This document shows, piece by piece, positions 49,919 to 63,674 of a stretch of DNA of 64,000 bases. The notes under the pieces were generated by a model that saw only the letters and a program-made list of their open reading frames with translations, was not told where the DNA came from and did no database searches. Position 1 is the stretch's first letter, and every line of letters starts with the position of its first letter. This DNA comes from Rubrivivax sp. (GTDB lineage Bacteria > Pseudomonadota > Gammaproteobacteria > Burkholderiales > Burkholderiaceae_C): positions 1 through 64,000 of the forward strand of contig JALHPY010000002.1 in NCBI GenBank assembly GCA_022842305.1, in the 5' to 3' direction. The translations under genes and the position numbers were made by a program.

Positions 49919-50394
49919 CAGACGTAGCGCACGTCCACGATTTCCCAATGGCGCAGGCCGCCGGGCGCCTGTACCTCGGCCACGTCGCCGGCTTCCTTGC
50001 CGATGAGCGCGCGCGCGATGGGGCTGCTGATGGAGATCAGGCCCAGCTTCAGGTCGGCCTCGTCGTCGCCGACGATCTGGTAGGTGACCTTGGCGCCGCT
50101 CTTGTCGTCCTCGAGGTCGACCGTGGCGCCGAAGACCACCTTGCCGCCGGCGTCAAGGCTGCTGGGCTCTATGACCTGGGCCGCGGCGAGCTTGGACTCG
50201 ATCTCCTTGATGCGGCCCTCGATGAAGCCCTGCTTGTCCTTGGCGGCCTCGTACTCGGCGTTCTCGGACAGGTCGCCCTGCGCGCGCGCCTCGGCGATGG
50301 CCTGGATGACGGCATGCCGTTCGACCGACTTGAGCCGCTGCAGTTCGCTCTTCAGCAACTCGGAGCCGCGCCGCGTGAGGGGAATGGTGACCAT
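49918..50394 (-). CDS. greA: transcription elongation factor GreA
   Basis: GreA rescues backtracked RNA polymerase by stimulating transcript cleavage. The 158-residue length is the family standard. The N-terminal coiled coil holds the acidic tip in [21 protein letters not shown], and the C-terminal domain has [22 protein letters not shown] 50394 ([10 protein letters not shown]) is chosen over the earlier start in the ORF track. It follows carB after a terminator. Confidence 0.96.
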   Translation of the reverse strand: MVTIPLTRRGSELLKSELQRLKSVERHAVIQAIAEARAQGDLSENAEYEAAKDKQGFIEGRIKEIESKLAAAQVIEPSSLDAGGKVVFGATVDLEDDKSGAKVTYQIVGDDEADLKLGLISISSPIARALIGKEAGDVAEVQAPGGLRHWEIVDVRYV

Positions 50395-50409
50395 GGCAAT
50401 GTGCTCGGC

Positions 50410-50457
50410 AAAAAGTGAATCCGCCGCAGGCCACCCCAACGGGCGCCCTGCGGCGGA
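50410..50457 (-). terminator. Rho-independent terminator between carB and greA
   Basis: TCCGCCGCAGG and CCTGCGGCGGA form a perfect 11-bp stem with a 16-nt loop. On the minus strand TTCACTTTTT follows, so transcription of carAB should end here, just before the greA start. Confidence 0.7.
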
Positions 50458-50492
50458 TGAGAAAGGCGCGATTTTAGCGCTGGCGCAGGGCC

Positions 50493-53747
<3,255 letters not shown>

Positions 53748-54899
53748 TTACTGCTGCTCCATCAGGGCGACGAAGCGGTCGAAGAGGTAGGCGATGTCCT
53801 GCGGGCCGGGGCTGGCTTCGGGGTGGCCCTGGAAGCAGAAGGCCGGGCGGTCGGTGCGCGCCAAGCCCTGCAGCGTGCCGTCGAACAGGCTCACGTGGGT
53901 GGGGCGCAAGGTGGCCGGCAGGCTTTTCTCGTCCACCGCGAAGCCGTGGTTCTGGCTGGTGATGCTGACGCGGCCGCTGTCCAGGTCCTTCACCGGGTGG
54001 TTGGCCCCGTGGTGACCGAACTTCATCTTGAAGGTGCGCGCACCCGAGGCCAGCGCCATGATCTGGTGCCCCAGGCAGATGCCGAACACCGGCTTGCCCG
54101 AATCGATGAGCGTGCGCGCCGCGGCGATGGCGTAGTCGCAGGGTTCGGGATCACCCGGGCCGTTGCTCAGGAAGACGCCATCGGGCCGCAGTTTCATCAC
54201 CTCGGCCGCCGGCGTCTGCGCCGGCACCACGGTGACGCGGCAGCCGCGGCTGGCCAGCATGCGCAGGATGTTGCGCTTGACGCCGAAGTCGTAGGCCACC
54301 ACGTGGTGGCGCGGTGCGGCCAACTGGCCGTAGCCCTGGCCGAGCTGCCATTCGGTCTCGGTCCAGGCATAGGGCTCGGTGGCCGACACCACGCGTGCCA
54401 GATCCAGCCCGGCCATCGAGGGCGCGGCGCGGGCGCGTTCCACGGCCTGCGCGATGTCGGCTTCGGTGATGACGTGGCCGACCTCGAAGCCGGCGATGCA
54501 GCCGTTCTGCGCGCCGGTCGTGCGCAGCACACGCGTCAGGCGGCGCGTGTCGATGCCAGCAATGGCCACCGTGCCCTCGCGCCGCAGGTATTCGGGCAGG
54601 GTCATGGTCGAACGGAAGTTCGAGACGCGCAGCGAGATGTCCTTGACGATCAGGCCGGCGGCGTGCACGCGTGTGGCTTCCACGTCTTCGGCATTGACGC
54701 CGACATTGCCGATGTGCGGATACGTCAGCGTGACGATCTGCCGGCAATAGCTCGGGTCGGTCAGGATTTCCTGGTAGCCGGTGAGCGCGGTGTTGAACAC
54801 CACCTCGCCCACCGTGCTGCCGGGTGCGCCTGCGGCTGTGCCGATGAAGGTGGTGCCGTCTGCAAGAGCCAGCAGTGCGGGGGGCAGGACGGGCAGCAA
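53748..54899 (-). CDS. carA: carbamoyl-phosphate synthase small subunit CarA
   Basis: CarA is the glutaminase of carbamoyl-phosphate synthase. The 383-residue protein has the N-terminal CPSase_sm domain ([28 protein letters not shown]), then a class I amidotransferase domain. The nucleophile Cys is in GICLGHQ and the His/Glu in [11 protein letters not shown]. The start is TTG 54899, with GGAG about 8 nt upstream and no ATG nearby. carA and carB abut with no gap. Confidence 0.96.
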   Translation of the reverse strand: MLPVLPPALLALADGTTFIGTAAGAPGSTVGEVVFNTALTGYQEILTDPSYCRQIVTLTYPHIGNVGVNAEDVEATRVHAAGLIVKDISLRVSNFRSTMTLPEYLRREGTVAIAGIDTRRLTRVLRTTGAQNGCIAGFEVGHVITEADIAQAVERARAAPSMAGLDLARVVSATEPYAWTETEWQLGQGYGQLAAPRHHVVAYDFGVKRNILRMLASRGCRVTVVPAQTPAAEVMKLRPDGVFLSNGPGDPEPCDYAIAAARTLIDSGKPVFGICLGHQIMALASGARTFKMKFGHHGANHPVKDLDSGRVSITSQNHGFAVDEKSLPATLRPTHVSLFDGTLQGLARTDRPAFCFQGHPEASPGPQDIAYLFDRFVALMEQQ

Positions 54900-55065
54900 G
54901 TAAGAGACTCCGGGGTTCGCGCGCCCGGCTTACCGGCCAGCGGCTGATCGCCCGCACCGGCGATCAGACGATCACGCGAATCAGCAGGGGGATAGCGGCG
55001 ACGGAGTTTCGCGAGGGCGGCGTGGATTGCGGGTAAACCGCCGGATTATAGCCGGCGCAACTGTG

Positions 55066-55473
55066 TCAGACGCCCAGGGCGGCGATGCCCGCACGGGCGA
55101 TCTGGGCGTCCTCAGAAGACTTGACGCCACTCACGCCCACCGCGCCCACGCACTGGCCGTCCACCAGGATGGGCACGCCACCTTCGAGCATGGCCAGCAG
55201 CGCCGGTGCGCTCAGGAATGACATGCGCCCCTGGTTGATCATTTCTTCGTAGACGCGGCTTTCGCGCCGCCCCAACGCCGCGGTGCGCGCCTTGGCCGGG
55301 GCGATCTCGGCCGAGATCGGCGCGGCGCCATCCAGGCGCTGCAGCCACAGCAGGTGGCCGCCGTCGTCGACGATGGCAAAGCTGACGGCCCAGCCGTTCT
55401 TCAAGGCTTCGGCTTCGGCGGCGGCGGCCATGGTGCGCAGGTCGGACAGGCTGAGGGTGGGCTTGGAGTTCAT
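55066..55473 (-). CDS. GlcG/HbpS family heme-binding-type protein
   Basis: The 135-residue product matches the GlcG/HbpS (DUF336) fold: FAIVDDGGHLLWLQRLDGA, AKARTAALGRRES and GGVPILVDGQCVGAVGVSGV. Some members bind heme, and others are of unknown function. It has no signal peptide in this reading, so it seems cytoplasmic. ATG 55473 is chosen because the homology starts at LSLSDLRTM; the longer ORF has no family match. Confidence 0.82.
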   Translation of the reverse strand: MNSKPTLSLSDLRTMAAAAEAEALKNGWAVSFAIVDDGGHLLWLQRLDGAAPISAEIAPAKARTAALGRRESRVYEEMINQGRMSFLSAPALLAMLEGGVPILVDGQCVGAVGVSGVKSSEDAQIARAGIAALGV

Positions 55474-55602
55474 GCCGCGACGATAACCCGAAGCCGGCCA
55501 CCATTGCCTGCACGGGGGCTGGGGCCATGGGCGCGCGGGCCCGGGGAACCTAGAATGCGGCATCGCCCTCAAAGGCGCATTGCTTTCCACTCTGGAGGTT
55601 TC

Positions 55603-56298
55603 ATGGATTCACGCGTGCAGACTTTTCCTGGCGGCGCCGGAAGCGGCGCGCTCGTCGCCGAACGCAACCGCGTCCTGCGCAACACCTATTGGCTGTTGGC
55701 GCTGTCGATGGTGCCCACGGTGCTGGGCGCCTGGGTCGGCATCAATACCGGCCTGACCGCCCTGCTCTCACCCGGCATCGGCCTGATGGTCTTCCTGGTT
55801 GGCGCCTTCGGCTTCATGTTCGCGATCGAGAAGTTCAAGAACTCGGCCGCCGGCGTGCCCATCCTGCTGGCCTTCACCTTCTTCATGGGGCTGATGCTGG
55901 CGCGCCTGCTGGGCACCGTGCTGGGCCTGCGCAACGGCAGCAGCCTGATCATGATGGCCTTTGCCGGCACCGGTGCCATCTTCTTCGGCATGGCCACGCT
56001 CAGCAGCATCATCAAGCGTGACCTGTCGAACATGGGCAAGTTCATGTTCATCGGCGTGATCATGCTGCTGGTGGCGGGCATCGCCAATGTCTTCATCCAG
56101 AGCAGCGCGCTGATGATCTCGCTGTCGGTGCTCGCCATCGGCATCTTCTCGTTCTTCATCCTGCACGACCTCAAGCGCGTGCAGGACGGCGAAGAGACCA
56201 ACTACATCACCGCCACGCTGGGCGTTTACCTGAGCGTGTACAACGTGTTCAGCAGCCTGCTGGCCCTGCTGGGTATCTTCGGCGGCGAACGCGACTGA
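55603..56298 (+). CDS. Bax inhibitor-1/YccA family membrane protein
   Basis: The 231-residue protein has seven predicted membrane helices and the BI-1 family pattern. It includes FFMGLMLARLLG, FAGTGAIFFGMATLSSI and the C-terminal HDLKRVQDGEETNYITATLGVYLSVYN with the conserved Asp pair region. In E. coli YccA modulates FtsH, which is also encoded in this window. A TGGAGG ribosome site stands before ATG 55603. A strong terminator follows the gene. Confidence 0.93.
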   Translation: MDSRVQTFPGGAGSGALVAERNRVLRNTYWLLALSMVPTVLGAWVGINTGLTALLSPGIGLMVFLVGAFGFMFAIEKFKNSAAGVPILLAFTFFMGLMLARLLGTVLGLRNGSSLIMMAFAGTGAIFFGMATLSSIIKRDLSNMGKFMFIGVIMLLVAGIANVFIQSSALMISLSVLAIGIFSFFILHDLKRVQDGEETNYITATLGVYLSVYNVFSSLLALLGIFGGERD

Positions 56299-56321
56299 GC
56301 GACACCGGGGCCCACCCGGCA

Positions 56322-56362
56322 CACAGGCCGCCCGGCAATAGCGGGCGGCCTGTGCCTTTTTT
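56322..56362 (+). terminator. Rho-independent terminator after the yccA-like gene
   Basis: CACAGGCCGCCCG (56322-56334) pairs over 13 bp with CGGGCGGCCTGTG (56342-56354) across a 7-nt loop and is followed by CCTTTTTT. This is the clearest intrinsic terminator in the window. Confidence 0.9.
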
Positions 56363-56426
56363 GCCGCATCCCGGTGGACTGATTGGCGCCAGAATGGATC
56401 TCGTCATCAATCCCCGCCGAGCAGCC

Positions 56427-57581
56427 ATGGACACGCCCGACGTTCCAGCGCGCATGCAGTCCCCCAGCACCGAGCGGCGGCGTGCGCTGCGCGGCCTTGC
56501 TGCCTGTGCCCTGCTCGGCGGCCTGGGCGCTTGCGCCGAGCGCGGCCCGCTCCGACTGGGCTTCATCGGCGGCATCTCGGGTCGCGTGGCCGACCTGGGC
56601 ATCGGCGGCCGCAACGGCGCACAGCTGGCCGTGGACGACATCAATGTCGCGGGCGGACTGGGCGGCCGCAGCGTCGAGCTGCTGATCCGCGACGACGAAC
56701 AGGACGACGCCAAGGCGCGCACCCGCCTGGCCGAGTTGATCGACGCCGGCGTGGCCTTTGTCGTGGGCCCCATGACCAGCTCGGTGGCCGTGGCCCTGGT
56801 GCCGCTGGCCACACAGCGCGGCGTGCCGCTGATCAGCCCCACCGTGACCACGCACGAGCTCAGCGGCCACGCCGATGCCTTCTTTCGCATCGTCCCCGAC
56901 GCCCCCAGCAGCGCCCGCCACCAGGCCGACGCGCTGCTGGCGCGCGGCCTGCGCCGCCTGGTGACCGTGGCCGACCTGAACAACCGCGCCTTCGCCGAGA
57001 GCTGGTGCCAGGCGGCGGCGGCTCGGTTCAGGCAGCAGTCGGCCACCGTGGCGCTGGAGCTGGGTTACCGCTCGGCGCCCGGGGTGCGCTTCACCGAGCT
57101 GGCGCAGAAGATCGTCGCGGCGCAGGGCACGGTCGTGCTGTTCGCCGCCAACGCCTCGGATTCCGCCGTGCTGTGCCAGCAGGTGCGGCGTCTGGACGAG
57201 CGGCCGGCCTTTGCCTGTTCGGCCTGGGCTGGCACCGAGCAATTTCCGCAGATGGGCGGCCGTGCGGTCGAGGGCACGCTGATGGCGCAGTACTTTGACC
57301 GCCTCAGCACCGCAACGCCCTACCTGCAGTTCGTCGAGCGCTACCGCAAGCGCTTCGGCGAAGACCCTGGCTTCCCGGCCGTGAACGCCTACGACGCCCT
57401 GAACCTGGGGCTGGAAGGGTTGCGCCGGCACGGCTCCGACACCCTGGTCGCCAGCCTGGCGCAGCCGCGTTCGCACACCTGCCTGCAGCGCGCCATCGAA
57501 CTCGACGCCCACGGCGATGCGCGCGCCCCCATGTTCCTGACCGAGGTACGCGACGGCCGCTACGTCGCGGCCCGAGCCTGA
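56427..57581 (+). CDS. periplasmic-binding lipoprotein (branched-chain amino-acid-binding-like)
   Basis: The 384-residue protein has an N-terminal signal with RRRALRGLAA and lipobox LGGLGAC. A type 1 periplasmic-binding fold of the Leu/Ile/Val-binding (Peripla_BP_6) group follows: LGFIGGISGRVADLGIGGRNGAQLAVDDIN, then VVGPMTSSVAVA and VNAYDALNLGLEGL. No transporter permease or ATPase gene is near. Its stop overlaps the start of a hybrid sensor kinase by one base, so it probably presents a ligand to that kinase. ATG 56427 is the most likely of several starts; all have weak ribosome sites. Confidence 0.85.
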   Translation: MDTPDVPARMQSPSTERRRALRGLAACALLGGLGACAERGPLRLGFIGGISGRVADLGIGGRNGAQLAVDDINVAGGLGGRSVELLIRDDEQDDAKARTRLAELIDAGVAFVVGPMTSSVAVALVPLATQRGVPLISPTVTTHELSGHADAFFRIVPDAPSSARHQADALLARGLRRLVTVADLNNRAFAESWCQAAAARFRQQSATVALELGYRSAPGVRFTELAQKIVAAQGTVVLFAANASDSAVLCQQVRRLDERPAFACSAWAGTEQFPQMGGRAVEGTLMAQYFDRLSTATPYLQFVERYRKRFGEDPGFPAVNAYDALNLGLEGLRRHGSDTLVASLAQPRSHTCLQRAIELDAHGDARAPMFLTEVRDGRYVAARA

Positions 57582-60289
57582 TGGGCCACGCCGTCAGCCT
57601 GCGCCGCAGGTTGCTGCGCCAGCTGCTGCTGCTGGGCTTGCTGCCGGTGGCCGTGCTCAGCCTGGTGGGGGTGCTGCTGCTGATGTCGGCCCTGGTGGCG
57701 CACGGCGAAGAGCGCAACCGCGAGTTGGCGACCTCGGTGCGCGAGCAGGTGCGCCTGCTGCTGGTGATGCGCCAGCGGGCGGCTGAGCAGCTGGCCTCGG
57801 CCATCGGCCGTGGCGGCCAGGCCGACAGCGAGATCACGCAGAGCCTGCAGGCCATGGTGGCCGCCGACCGCTCCCTGCAGGCGGCCTATCTCACCAATGC
57901 CAATGGCATCGTCACCCATGTGGCCCTGCCGATCGACAGCCCGCTGCACGGCGGCGACCTGCTGGGCCTGGACCAATCGGCGCAAGTCCACCTGCAGACG
58001 GCGGCACGCACGCGCCGCGCGACCTGGTCCGAGACCTTCCTGTCCACGCTCAGCGGCCAGGTCACGGCCGTGCTGGTGGTGCCGGCGGGCAAGGAGCACG
58101 TGATGGTCGAGTTCTCGCTGGCCGGCCTGTCGCAGTCGCTGGCCGAGCTGGACCGCTCGGGCCAGACCCGCACCGTGGTGCTGGACCGCGCCGGCCGCGT
58201 CATCGGCCATGCCGACGCCGCGCAGGCCTTGCGCCAGGAGAGCCTGCGCGCCCTGCCCCTGGTTCAGCGCGCCATCGCCGGCTACGGCGAGGCCGGCCGC
58301 ATCACGCTGGACGGCCAGGATCAGCTGGCCTACGCGCTGCCCGTGCCCGACATCGGCTGGACCATCCTGGTGTCGCAGCGTACCGACACCGTGCTGCAGC
58401 CGCTGTGGCGCCTGGGCTGGGTACTGGGCGCCACGCTGGCCGGCACCCTGGCCGCAGCCGCGCTGGCCGCCTGGTGGCTGTCGCGGCGCGCCGGGCAGGA
58501 GGTCGAGCGCCTGGCCGACGCGGCGCGGCACGCGGTCTTCGGCGCCCCGGACCAGCGCGGGCTGCGCTTCGACACGGCCGAGTTCGCCGATGTCTGGGAG
58601 CGCCTGCGCAGCCTTTTCTCCGAACTGCGCCTGCGCGACGAGCAGACGCGCGCGGCCCAGCATGCACTGCAGTCGGTGCTGGACGCCGCCACCGAGGTGG
58701 CGATCATCGCCACCGATGCCGCGGGCCAGGTGACGCTGTTCAGCGCGGGCGCACAGAAGATGCTGCGGCGTACGCCCGAGCAGGTGGTCGGACAGGCCAC
58801 GCCCGCGCTGTGGCATGACGCCGACGAGCTGAACGCGCGCGGTGCCGAGCTTTCGCAGGAGCTGGGCCGACCCGTCACCGGCTTCGAAACCCTGGTGGCC
58901 CACGCGCGCCAGGGCGGGCACGAGGTGCGCGACTGGACCTTCGTGCGGGTCGACGGCCAGCGCCTGCTGGTATCCCTGGCCGTGACCTCGGTGCGCGAGC
59001 CCGGCGGCCGGCTCAAGGGCTTTCTGGGCGTGGCCATCGACATCAGCTACCGCCGCCGCGCCGAGGCACTCGAGCTGGCGCAGCGCAGCGCCATCGCCGC
59101 CAGCCAGGCCAAGACCGAGTTCCTGTCGCGCATGAGCCATGAGCTGCGCAGCCCGCTCAACGCCATGCTCGGTTATGCCCAGCTGCTGGAACTCGACACC
59201 CTGGAGCCGCCCTCCCCGGGCCAGCGCGCCCGCGCGCAGCAGATCCAGCGCGCCGGCTGGCACCTGGTGCAGCTGATCAACGACGTGCTCGACCTCTCGC
59301 GCATCGAGTCCGGCCAGATGCGCGTGTCCATCGAGCCGGTGGATGTGCAGACGGTGGCCGCACGCGCCGCCGAACTGAGCTCGGCCGTGCTGGCGCGCCA
59401 CGGCGTGCGGCTGGAGCAGCGCTGGTTGGGCGACGTCGCGGGCGCGGGTCCGGTGCTGGCCGATGCCACGCGCCTGAGCCAGGTGCTGGTCAACCTCATC
59501 GGCAATGCCGCCAAGTACAGCCGCCCCGGTGCCACCGTGATCCTGGAAGCCGAGGCCCTGGGCGACGGCCGCCTGGCGCTGCGCGTCATCGACAACGGCC
59601 GCGGCATGACGCCCGAACAAATGGCACAGCTGTTCCAGCCCTTCAACCGCCTGGGCCTGGAATCCAGCGGCATCGAAGGCACCGGCATCGGTCTGGTGAT
59701 CACGCAGCGCCTGGTGACCCTGATGCAGGGCCGGCTGGCGGTCGAGAGCGCGGTGGACGTGGGCAGCCGATTCACCGTGACGCTGCCGCGCGGCGGCGCT
59801 TCCGCGGCGCCGCTGCCGGCGCAAGGGCCGGTGCAGGGCGACGCAGGGCCGATGCGCGGGCGCGTGCTCTACATCGAGGACAACGAGGTGAACGCGCTGC
59901 TGATGCGCGAAATCCTGCGCCAGCGTCCGCTGGTGGAGCTGTTCCTGGCGGGCACGGTGGCCGAGGGCCTGGCCCTGGCGCGCCAGCACCTGCCGCAACT
60001 GGTGCTGCTGGACATGCACCTGCCCGATGCCCATGGCAGCGTGGCGCTGGACGCCATCCGCGCCGACCCGCGCCTGCAGCACACCGCCGTCATCATCGTG
60101 TCGGCCGACGCCACGCGCGAGCAGATCAGCGTCATGCATCAGCGCGGTGCGCGCGGCTACCTGACCAAGCCCATCCGCGTGCCCGAGGCGCTGGCGGCCA
60201 TCGACGCGGCCTTGAGTACGCAAGCTGAGGTGCCCGCGACTTTCGACCCTGTAGACCCCGCGGACGCGCCGGACAAGGCGGCGGCCTGA
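57581..60289 (+). CDS. hybrid sensor histidine kinase/response regulator
   Basis: The 902-residue protein has a first membrane helix ([24 protein letters not shown]), a periplasmic sensor domain of about 240 residues (Cache-like) and a second helix ([21 protein letters not shown]). A PAS domain ([17 protein letters not shown]) precedes the HisKA box [13 protein letters not shown] near residue 522. The HATPase has [21 protein letters not shown] and GTGIGLV. The C-terminal receiver has [10 protein letters not shown], the Asp in [12 protein letters not shown] near residue 810 and LTKPI. No output domain is present, so a phosphotransfer partner is needed. It is coupled by TGATG to the lipoprotein gene upstream. 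Confidence 0.92.
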   Translation: MGHAVSLRRRLLRQLLLLGLLPVAVLSLVGVLLLMSALVAHGEERNRELATSVREQVRLLLVMRQRAAEQLASAIGRGGQADSEITQSLQAMVAADRSLQAAYLTNANGIVTHVALPIDSPLHGGDLLGLDQSAQVHLQTAARTRRATWSETFLSTLSGQVTAVLVVPAGKEHVMVEFSLAGLSQSLAELDRSGQTRTVVLDRAGRVIGHADAAQALRQESLRALPLVQRAIAGYGEAGRITLDGQDQLAYALPVPDIGWTILVSQRTDTVLQPLWRLGWVLGATLAGTLAAAALAAWWLSRRAGQEVERLADAARHAVFGAPDQRGLRFDTAEFADVWERLRSLFSELRLRDEQTRAAQHALQSVLDAATEVAIIATDAAGQVTLFSAGAQKMLRRTPEQVVGQATPALWHDADELNARGAELSQELGRPVTGFETLVAHARQGGHEVRDWTFVRVDGQRLLVSLAVTSVREPGGRLKGFLGVAIDISYRRRAEALELAQRSAIAASQAKTEFLSRMSHELRSPLNAMLGYAQLLELDTLEPPSPGQRARAQQIQRAGWHLVQLINDVLDLSRIESGQMRVSIEPVDVQTVAARAAELSSAVLARHGVRLEQRWLGDVAGAGPVLADATRLSQVLVNLIGNAAKYSRPGATVILEAEALGDGRLALRVIDNGRGMTPEQMAQLFQPFNRLGLESSGIEGTGIGLVITQRLVTLMQGRLAVESAVDVGSRFTVTLPRGGASAAPLPAQGPVQGDAGPMRGRVLYIEDNEVNALLMREILRQRPLVELFLAGTVAEGLALARQHLPQLVLLDMHLPDAHGSVALDAIRADPRLQHTAVIIVSADATREQISVMHQRGARGYLTKPIRVPEALAAIDAALSTQAEVPATFDPVDPADAPDKAAA

Positions 60290-60301
60290 GCCGGCGGCAC
60301 C

Positions 60302-61648
60302 TCAGCCCGGCAGGTCGAAGACCGCCATGCTCTCCACGTGTGCGGTGTGCGGAAACATGTTCACCACGCCGGCCAGCGAGCACTGGTAGCCGGCCTGGTG
60401 CACCAGCAGGCCGGCATCGCGCGCCAGCGTGGACGGGTTGCAGCTCACGTAGACGATGCGCCGCGGCGGTGTCCAGTCTGTTGCCTCGCGCAGGTCGGCC
60501 AGCGCCTTGGCCAGCGCAAAGGCGCCCTCGCGCGGCGGGTCGACCAGCCAGCGCTGGGCCGTGCCGAAACTGCGCAGATCGTCGGGCGTCAGCTCGAACA
60601 GGTTGCGCGCGGCAAAGCGCGTGCGCGCGGCCAGGCCGTTGGCGGCGGCGTTGTCGCGGGCGCGCGCCACCAGGGTTTCGCTGCCCTCGATGCCCAGTAC
60701 TTCGCGCGCCAGGGTGGCCAGCGGCAGCGTGAAGTTGCCCAGGCCGCAGAACCAGTCGATCACGCGTTCGTCGGCCTGCGGCGCCAGCAGGCGCAGCGCG
60801 CGCTCGACCAGCACCCGGTTGATGTGCGGGTTGACCTGGGTGAAGTCGGTCGGCTTGAAGGGCATGGTGATGCCGAACTCCGGCAGGCTGTAGGCCAGTT
60901 GCGGCCCGCCTTCGTCCAGCAGGTGCACGGTGTCCGGCCCCTTGGGCTGCAGCCACCACTGCACGTCGTGGGCCGCGGCAAAGTCGCGCAGGCGCTGGGC
61001 ATCGGCCGCCGACACCGGCTCGAGGTGGCGCAGCACCAGCGCCGTGACGCCGTCGCCCGCGGCCAGCTCGATCTGCGGCAGGCGGTCGCGCTGCTCCATG
61101 CTGCCGATCAGCGCGCGCAGCGGCAGCAGCATCGCGCTCACCCGGGCCGGCAGCACCGGGCATACCGACATGTCGGCCACGTAGCGCGACTTGCGCTCGT
61201 GAAAGCCGATCAGCACCGTGCCCTTCTTGGGAACAAAGCGCACCGACAGCCTTGCGCGATCACGGTAGCCCCAGGCCGGACCCTCGATGGGCCGCAGCAC
61301 GCGCCCGGCCTTGACCTTGGCCAGATGCCACAGGTTGTCTTCCAGCACGCGCTGCTTCACCGCCACCTGGGCGGCCGGGTGCAGGTGCTGCATCTTGCAG
61401 CCGCCGCAGGCGCCGGCATGCATGCCGAAGTGCGGGCAGCCCGGGCGCACGCGCTGCGCGCTCTCGCGCGCGAGCGCCGTCATCGGCCCCTGTTCCCACT
61501 GGTTCTTCTTGCGCGAGACCTGCACCTGCACGCGCTCACCCGGCAGCGCGCCCTCGATGAACACCACCTTGCCGTCGGCGCGATGCGCCACGCCCTGGGC
61601 TTCGAGGTCCAGCGATTCGACCTCCAGCCAATCCGTTCCGTTTGCCAT
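60302..61648 (-). CDS. rlmD: 23S rRNA (uracil-C5) methyltransferase RlmD
   Basis: RlmD (RumA) makes m5U1939 in 23S rRNA with SAM. The 448-residue protein has a TRAM-like N-terminus ([21 protein letters not shown]). The iron-sulfur cysteines lie in [20 protein letters not shown] and SVCPVL. The SAM motif is [16 protein letters not shown], and the nucleophile Cys is in [14 protein letters not shown]. It is downstream of rpoS on the same strand. Confidence 0.93.
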   Translation of the reverse strand: MANGTDWLEVESLDLEAQGVAHRADGKVVFIEGALPGERVQVQVSRKKNQWEQGPMTALARESAQRVRPGCPHFGMHAGACGGCKMQHLHPAAQVAVKQRVLEDNLWHLAKVKAGRVLRPIEGPAWGYRDRARLSVRFVPKKGTVLIGFHERKSRYVADMSVCPVLPARVSAMLLPLRALIGSMEQRDRLPQIELAAGDGVTALVLRHLEPVSAADAQRLRDFAAAHDVQWWLQPKGPDTVHLLDEGGPQLAYSLPEFGITMPFKPTDFTQVNPHINRVLVERALRLLAPQADERVIDWFCGLGNFTLPLATLAREVLGIEGSETLVARARDNAAANGLAARTRFAARNLFELTPDDLRSFGTAQRWLVDPPREGAFALAKALADLREATDWTPPRRIVYVSCNPSTLARDAGLLVHQAGYQCSLAGVVNMFPHTAHVESMAVFDLPG

Positions 61649-61699
61649 GGGCCGGATTATCCCGGCGCCGCGGCGGCGGGCCAGGCGCGCGAGGCGTGG

Positions 61700-62689
61700 C
61701 TAAAAAATCTCGTCGCGGCCCACACCCTGGCGGGCCATGGCGCGCTTGAGCTTGGCCAACGCGTCCTGCTGGATCTGGCGCACGCGCTCGCGCGTCAGCT
61801 TCAGCTGGCCGGCCAGGTCGTCCAGGGTCTGGGGTTCGCGCCCGTGCAGCCCGTAGCGGCCGGTGAGCACCTCGCGTTCGCGCGCGCTGAGCTCGGCCAT
61901 GCGGCCGTCCAGCAGGTCGTGCACCTCGGCGTCCAGGCGCTGGCCCAGCGGGTCCACCGCATGCTCGTCGGCCAGCAGGTCGAAGGGCGATTCGCCGGCC
62001 TCGCGGTCCAGCGGCATGTCCAGCGAACTGGGCTGCTCGGCCAGGTGCAGCAGCTCGTCGACTTCATGCGCGCTGCGGCCGATCTCCTGCGCGATCTGCT
62101 CGCTGGTGACGTGGTGTGCACCGTCGCCGCGCGACTCGAGCGCGCGCCGGGCGCGCAGCACCTGGTTGAGCTCGCGCAGCACGTGCACCGGCAGGCGGAT
62201 CAGCCGCGCCTGCTGCACGATGGCGCGCTCGACGCTCTGGCGTATCCACCACAGCGCATAGGTCGAGAAGCGGAAGCCGCGTTCGGGCTCGAACTTGGTG
62301 ATGGCGTGCATCAGGCCCAGGTTGCCCTCTTCGATGAGGTCGACCATGGGCAGGCCGCGCCCGGTGTAGTGCTTGGCCACGCTGACCACCAGGCGCAGGT
62401 TGTGCTCGATCATGCGCTGGCGTGCCTGGAAATCGCCGTCGCGCGCACGCTGGGCCAGGTCGCGCTCTTCTTCGGCGCTGAGCAGCGGCGCGCGTCGGAT
62501 GTCGCGCAGATAGCTCTTGAGCGCGTCGCCGGTATCGGCGTCGATGCCATCGCTGGCCAGCAGCGAGGCCCCGGCCGAGCCATCCAGCGGGCCGGTGGCG
62601 CCGGGCTCGGCCGGCTTGGAATCCGGCGCCGGCGAGCCCTCTACGGGCCCATCGTCCGCGCGCCGCGGCGCTGGTGCACGGGCAACCAC
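61700..62689 (-). CDS. rpoS: RNA polymerase sigma factor RpoS
   Basis: RpoS is the general stress and stationary-phase sigma factor. The protein is 329 residues, close to E. coli RpoS. Region 1.2 is [21 protein letters not shown]. Region 2 has [31 protein letters not shown] and [19 protein letters not shown], and region 4 has [20 protein letters not shown]. No ATG fits: the start is taken as GTG 62689, just after the nlpD stop (TAG at 62702-62700), with AGGCGG upstream. The Ala/Pro-rich first 40 residues are not conserved. Gene order pcm-nlpD-rpoS supports the name. Confidence 0.94.
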   Translation of the reverse strand: MVARAPAPRRADDGPVEGSPAPDSKPAEPGATGPLDGSAGASLLASDGIDADTGDALKSYLRDIRRAPLLSAEEERDLAQRARDGDFQARQRMIEHNLRLVVSVAKHYTGRGLPMVDLIEEGNLGLMHAITKFEPERGFRFSTYALWWIRQSVERAIVQQARLIRLPVHVLRELNQVLRARRALESRGDGAHHVTSEQIAQEIGRSAHEVDELLHLAEQPSSLDMPLDREAGESPFDLLADEHAVDPLGQRLDAEVHDLLDGRMAELSAREREVLTGRYGLHGREPQTLDDLAGQLKLTRERVRQIQQDALAKLKRAMARQGVGRDEIF

Positions 62690-62699
62690 GCTGGACCGC

Positions 62700-63674
62700 C
62701 TAGCGCGGCGGCAGCAGACGTGCGGGATCGATGGGCTTGCCCATACGCCGCACTTCGAAGTGCAACTGCACGCGGTCGCTGTCGCTGGAGCCCATCTCGG
62801 CAATCTTCTGACCCTTGCGCACCGCCTGATCCTCTTTCACCAGCAGGGCCTGATTGTGAGCGTAGGCCGACAGGAACGTGGCGTTGTGCTTGATGATGAC
62901 GAGGTTTCCATAGCCCCGCAGGCCCGATCCGGCGTAGACCACGCGGCCGTCGGCGGCGGCCAGCACCGGGTCGCCGGCCTTGCCGGTGATGGCCAGGCCC
63001 CTGGTCTTGGCTTCGTCGAAACCCGCTGCCACCGGCCCGGCCGATGGCCAGGCCCAGGACAGGTTCTCGTCGGGGTCGCGCCCAGGCACGGTGGGTGCAG
63101 GCGCGCCGGGCACCGGCGGCTTGGCGCTGGACGCCGCGGCTGCCGAAGTGGGTTCCGTGGCCGCAGCCATGGGCGCGGCCGACGCCGCCGTAGCGGGGCG
63201 GCCGTCCAGCGGCCGCGTCTCCACCGCGCCCGCGGCCAATACCGGGCGCGTGCTCACGCCGAGGGCATCGGCCGTGGGCGGCAGCACGCGCAGCACCTGA
63301 CCGACCTCGATGACGTTGGCGTTTTCAAGGTTGTTCCAGCGCGTGATATCGCGCCAGGACTGGCCGAAGTCCAGGCCGATGCGGATGAGCGTATCGCCCG
63401 GGCGCACGCTGTAATAGCCCGGCTTGCCAGCGTTCTCGGCCCCGGGCAGCGCCGGCTTGGCCGGCGCATTGAGCGTGGGATCGGCCACTGCAACCGGTGC
63501 GGCAGGGGGTGGCGCCGGCGCGGGGGTGGGTGAGCGTGCGCCTGCCTTGCGCTCTTCCACCGGGGCCCGATGCGCCGGCGAGGCGCAGGCCGTCAGCAGG
63601 GCCATGCCCAGCGCGACTGCGGCCAGGGGCAGGCGTTGGCGGATTCGTTGCAGGCAGGCGTTGAGCGGAGTCAT
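62700..63674 (-). CDS. nlpD: LysM/M23 lipoprotein NlpD (amidase activator)
   Basis: The 324-residue lipoprotein has lipobox LLTACAS and a Pro/Ala linker. A LysM domain ([21 protein letters not shown], about residues 85-130) and a second Ala/Pro linker follow. The C-terminal LytM domain has [27 protein letters not shown]. The zinc-ligand HxxxD expected before GDPV is replaced by TRGLAITG, so it is probably a non-enzymatic activator of cell-wall amidases, as E. coli NlpD. It overlaps pcm by 4 nt, and rpoS starts 11 nt after it. Confidence 0.93.
   Translation of the reverse strand: MTPLNACLQRIRQRLPLAAVALGMALLTACASPAHRAPVEERKAGARSPTPAPAPPPAAPVAVADPTLNAPAKPALPGAENAGKPGYYSVRPGDTLIRIGLDFGQSWRDITRWNNLENANVIEVGQVLRVLPPTADALGVSTRPVLAAGAVETRPLDGRPATAASAAPMAAATEPTSAAAASSAKPPVPGAPAPTVPGRDPDENLSWAWPSAGPVAAGFDEAKTRGLAITGKAGDPVLAAADGRVVYAGSGLRGYGNLVIIKHNATFLSAYAHNQALLVKEDQAVRKGQKIAEMGSSDSDRVQLHFEVRRMGKPIDPARLLPPR

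Noticed and set aside
57560-60223. 887-aa minus-strand ORF opposite the hybrid sensor kinase
   Set aside because: It is a shadow frame of the kinase gene. The kinase shows all HisKA, HATPase and receiver motifs; the antisense frame shows none.
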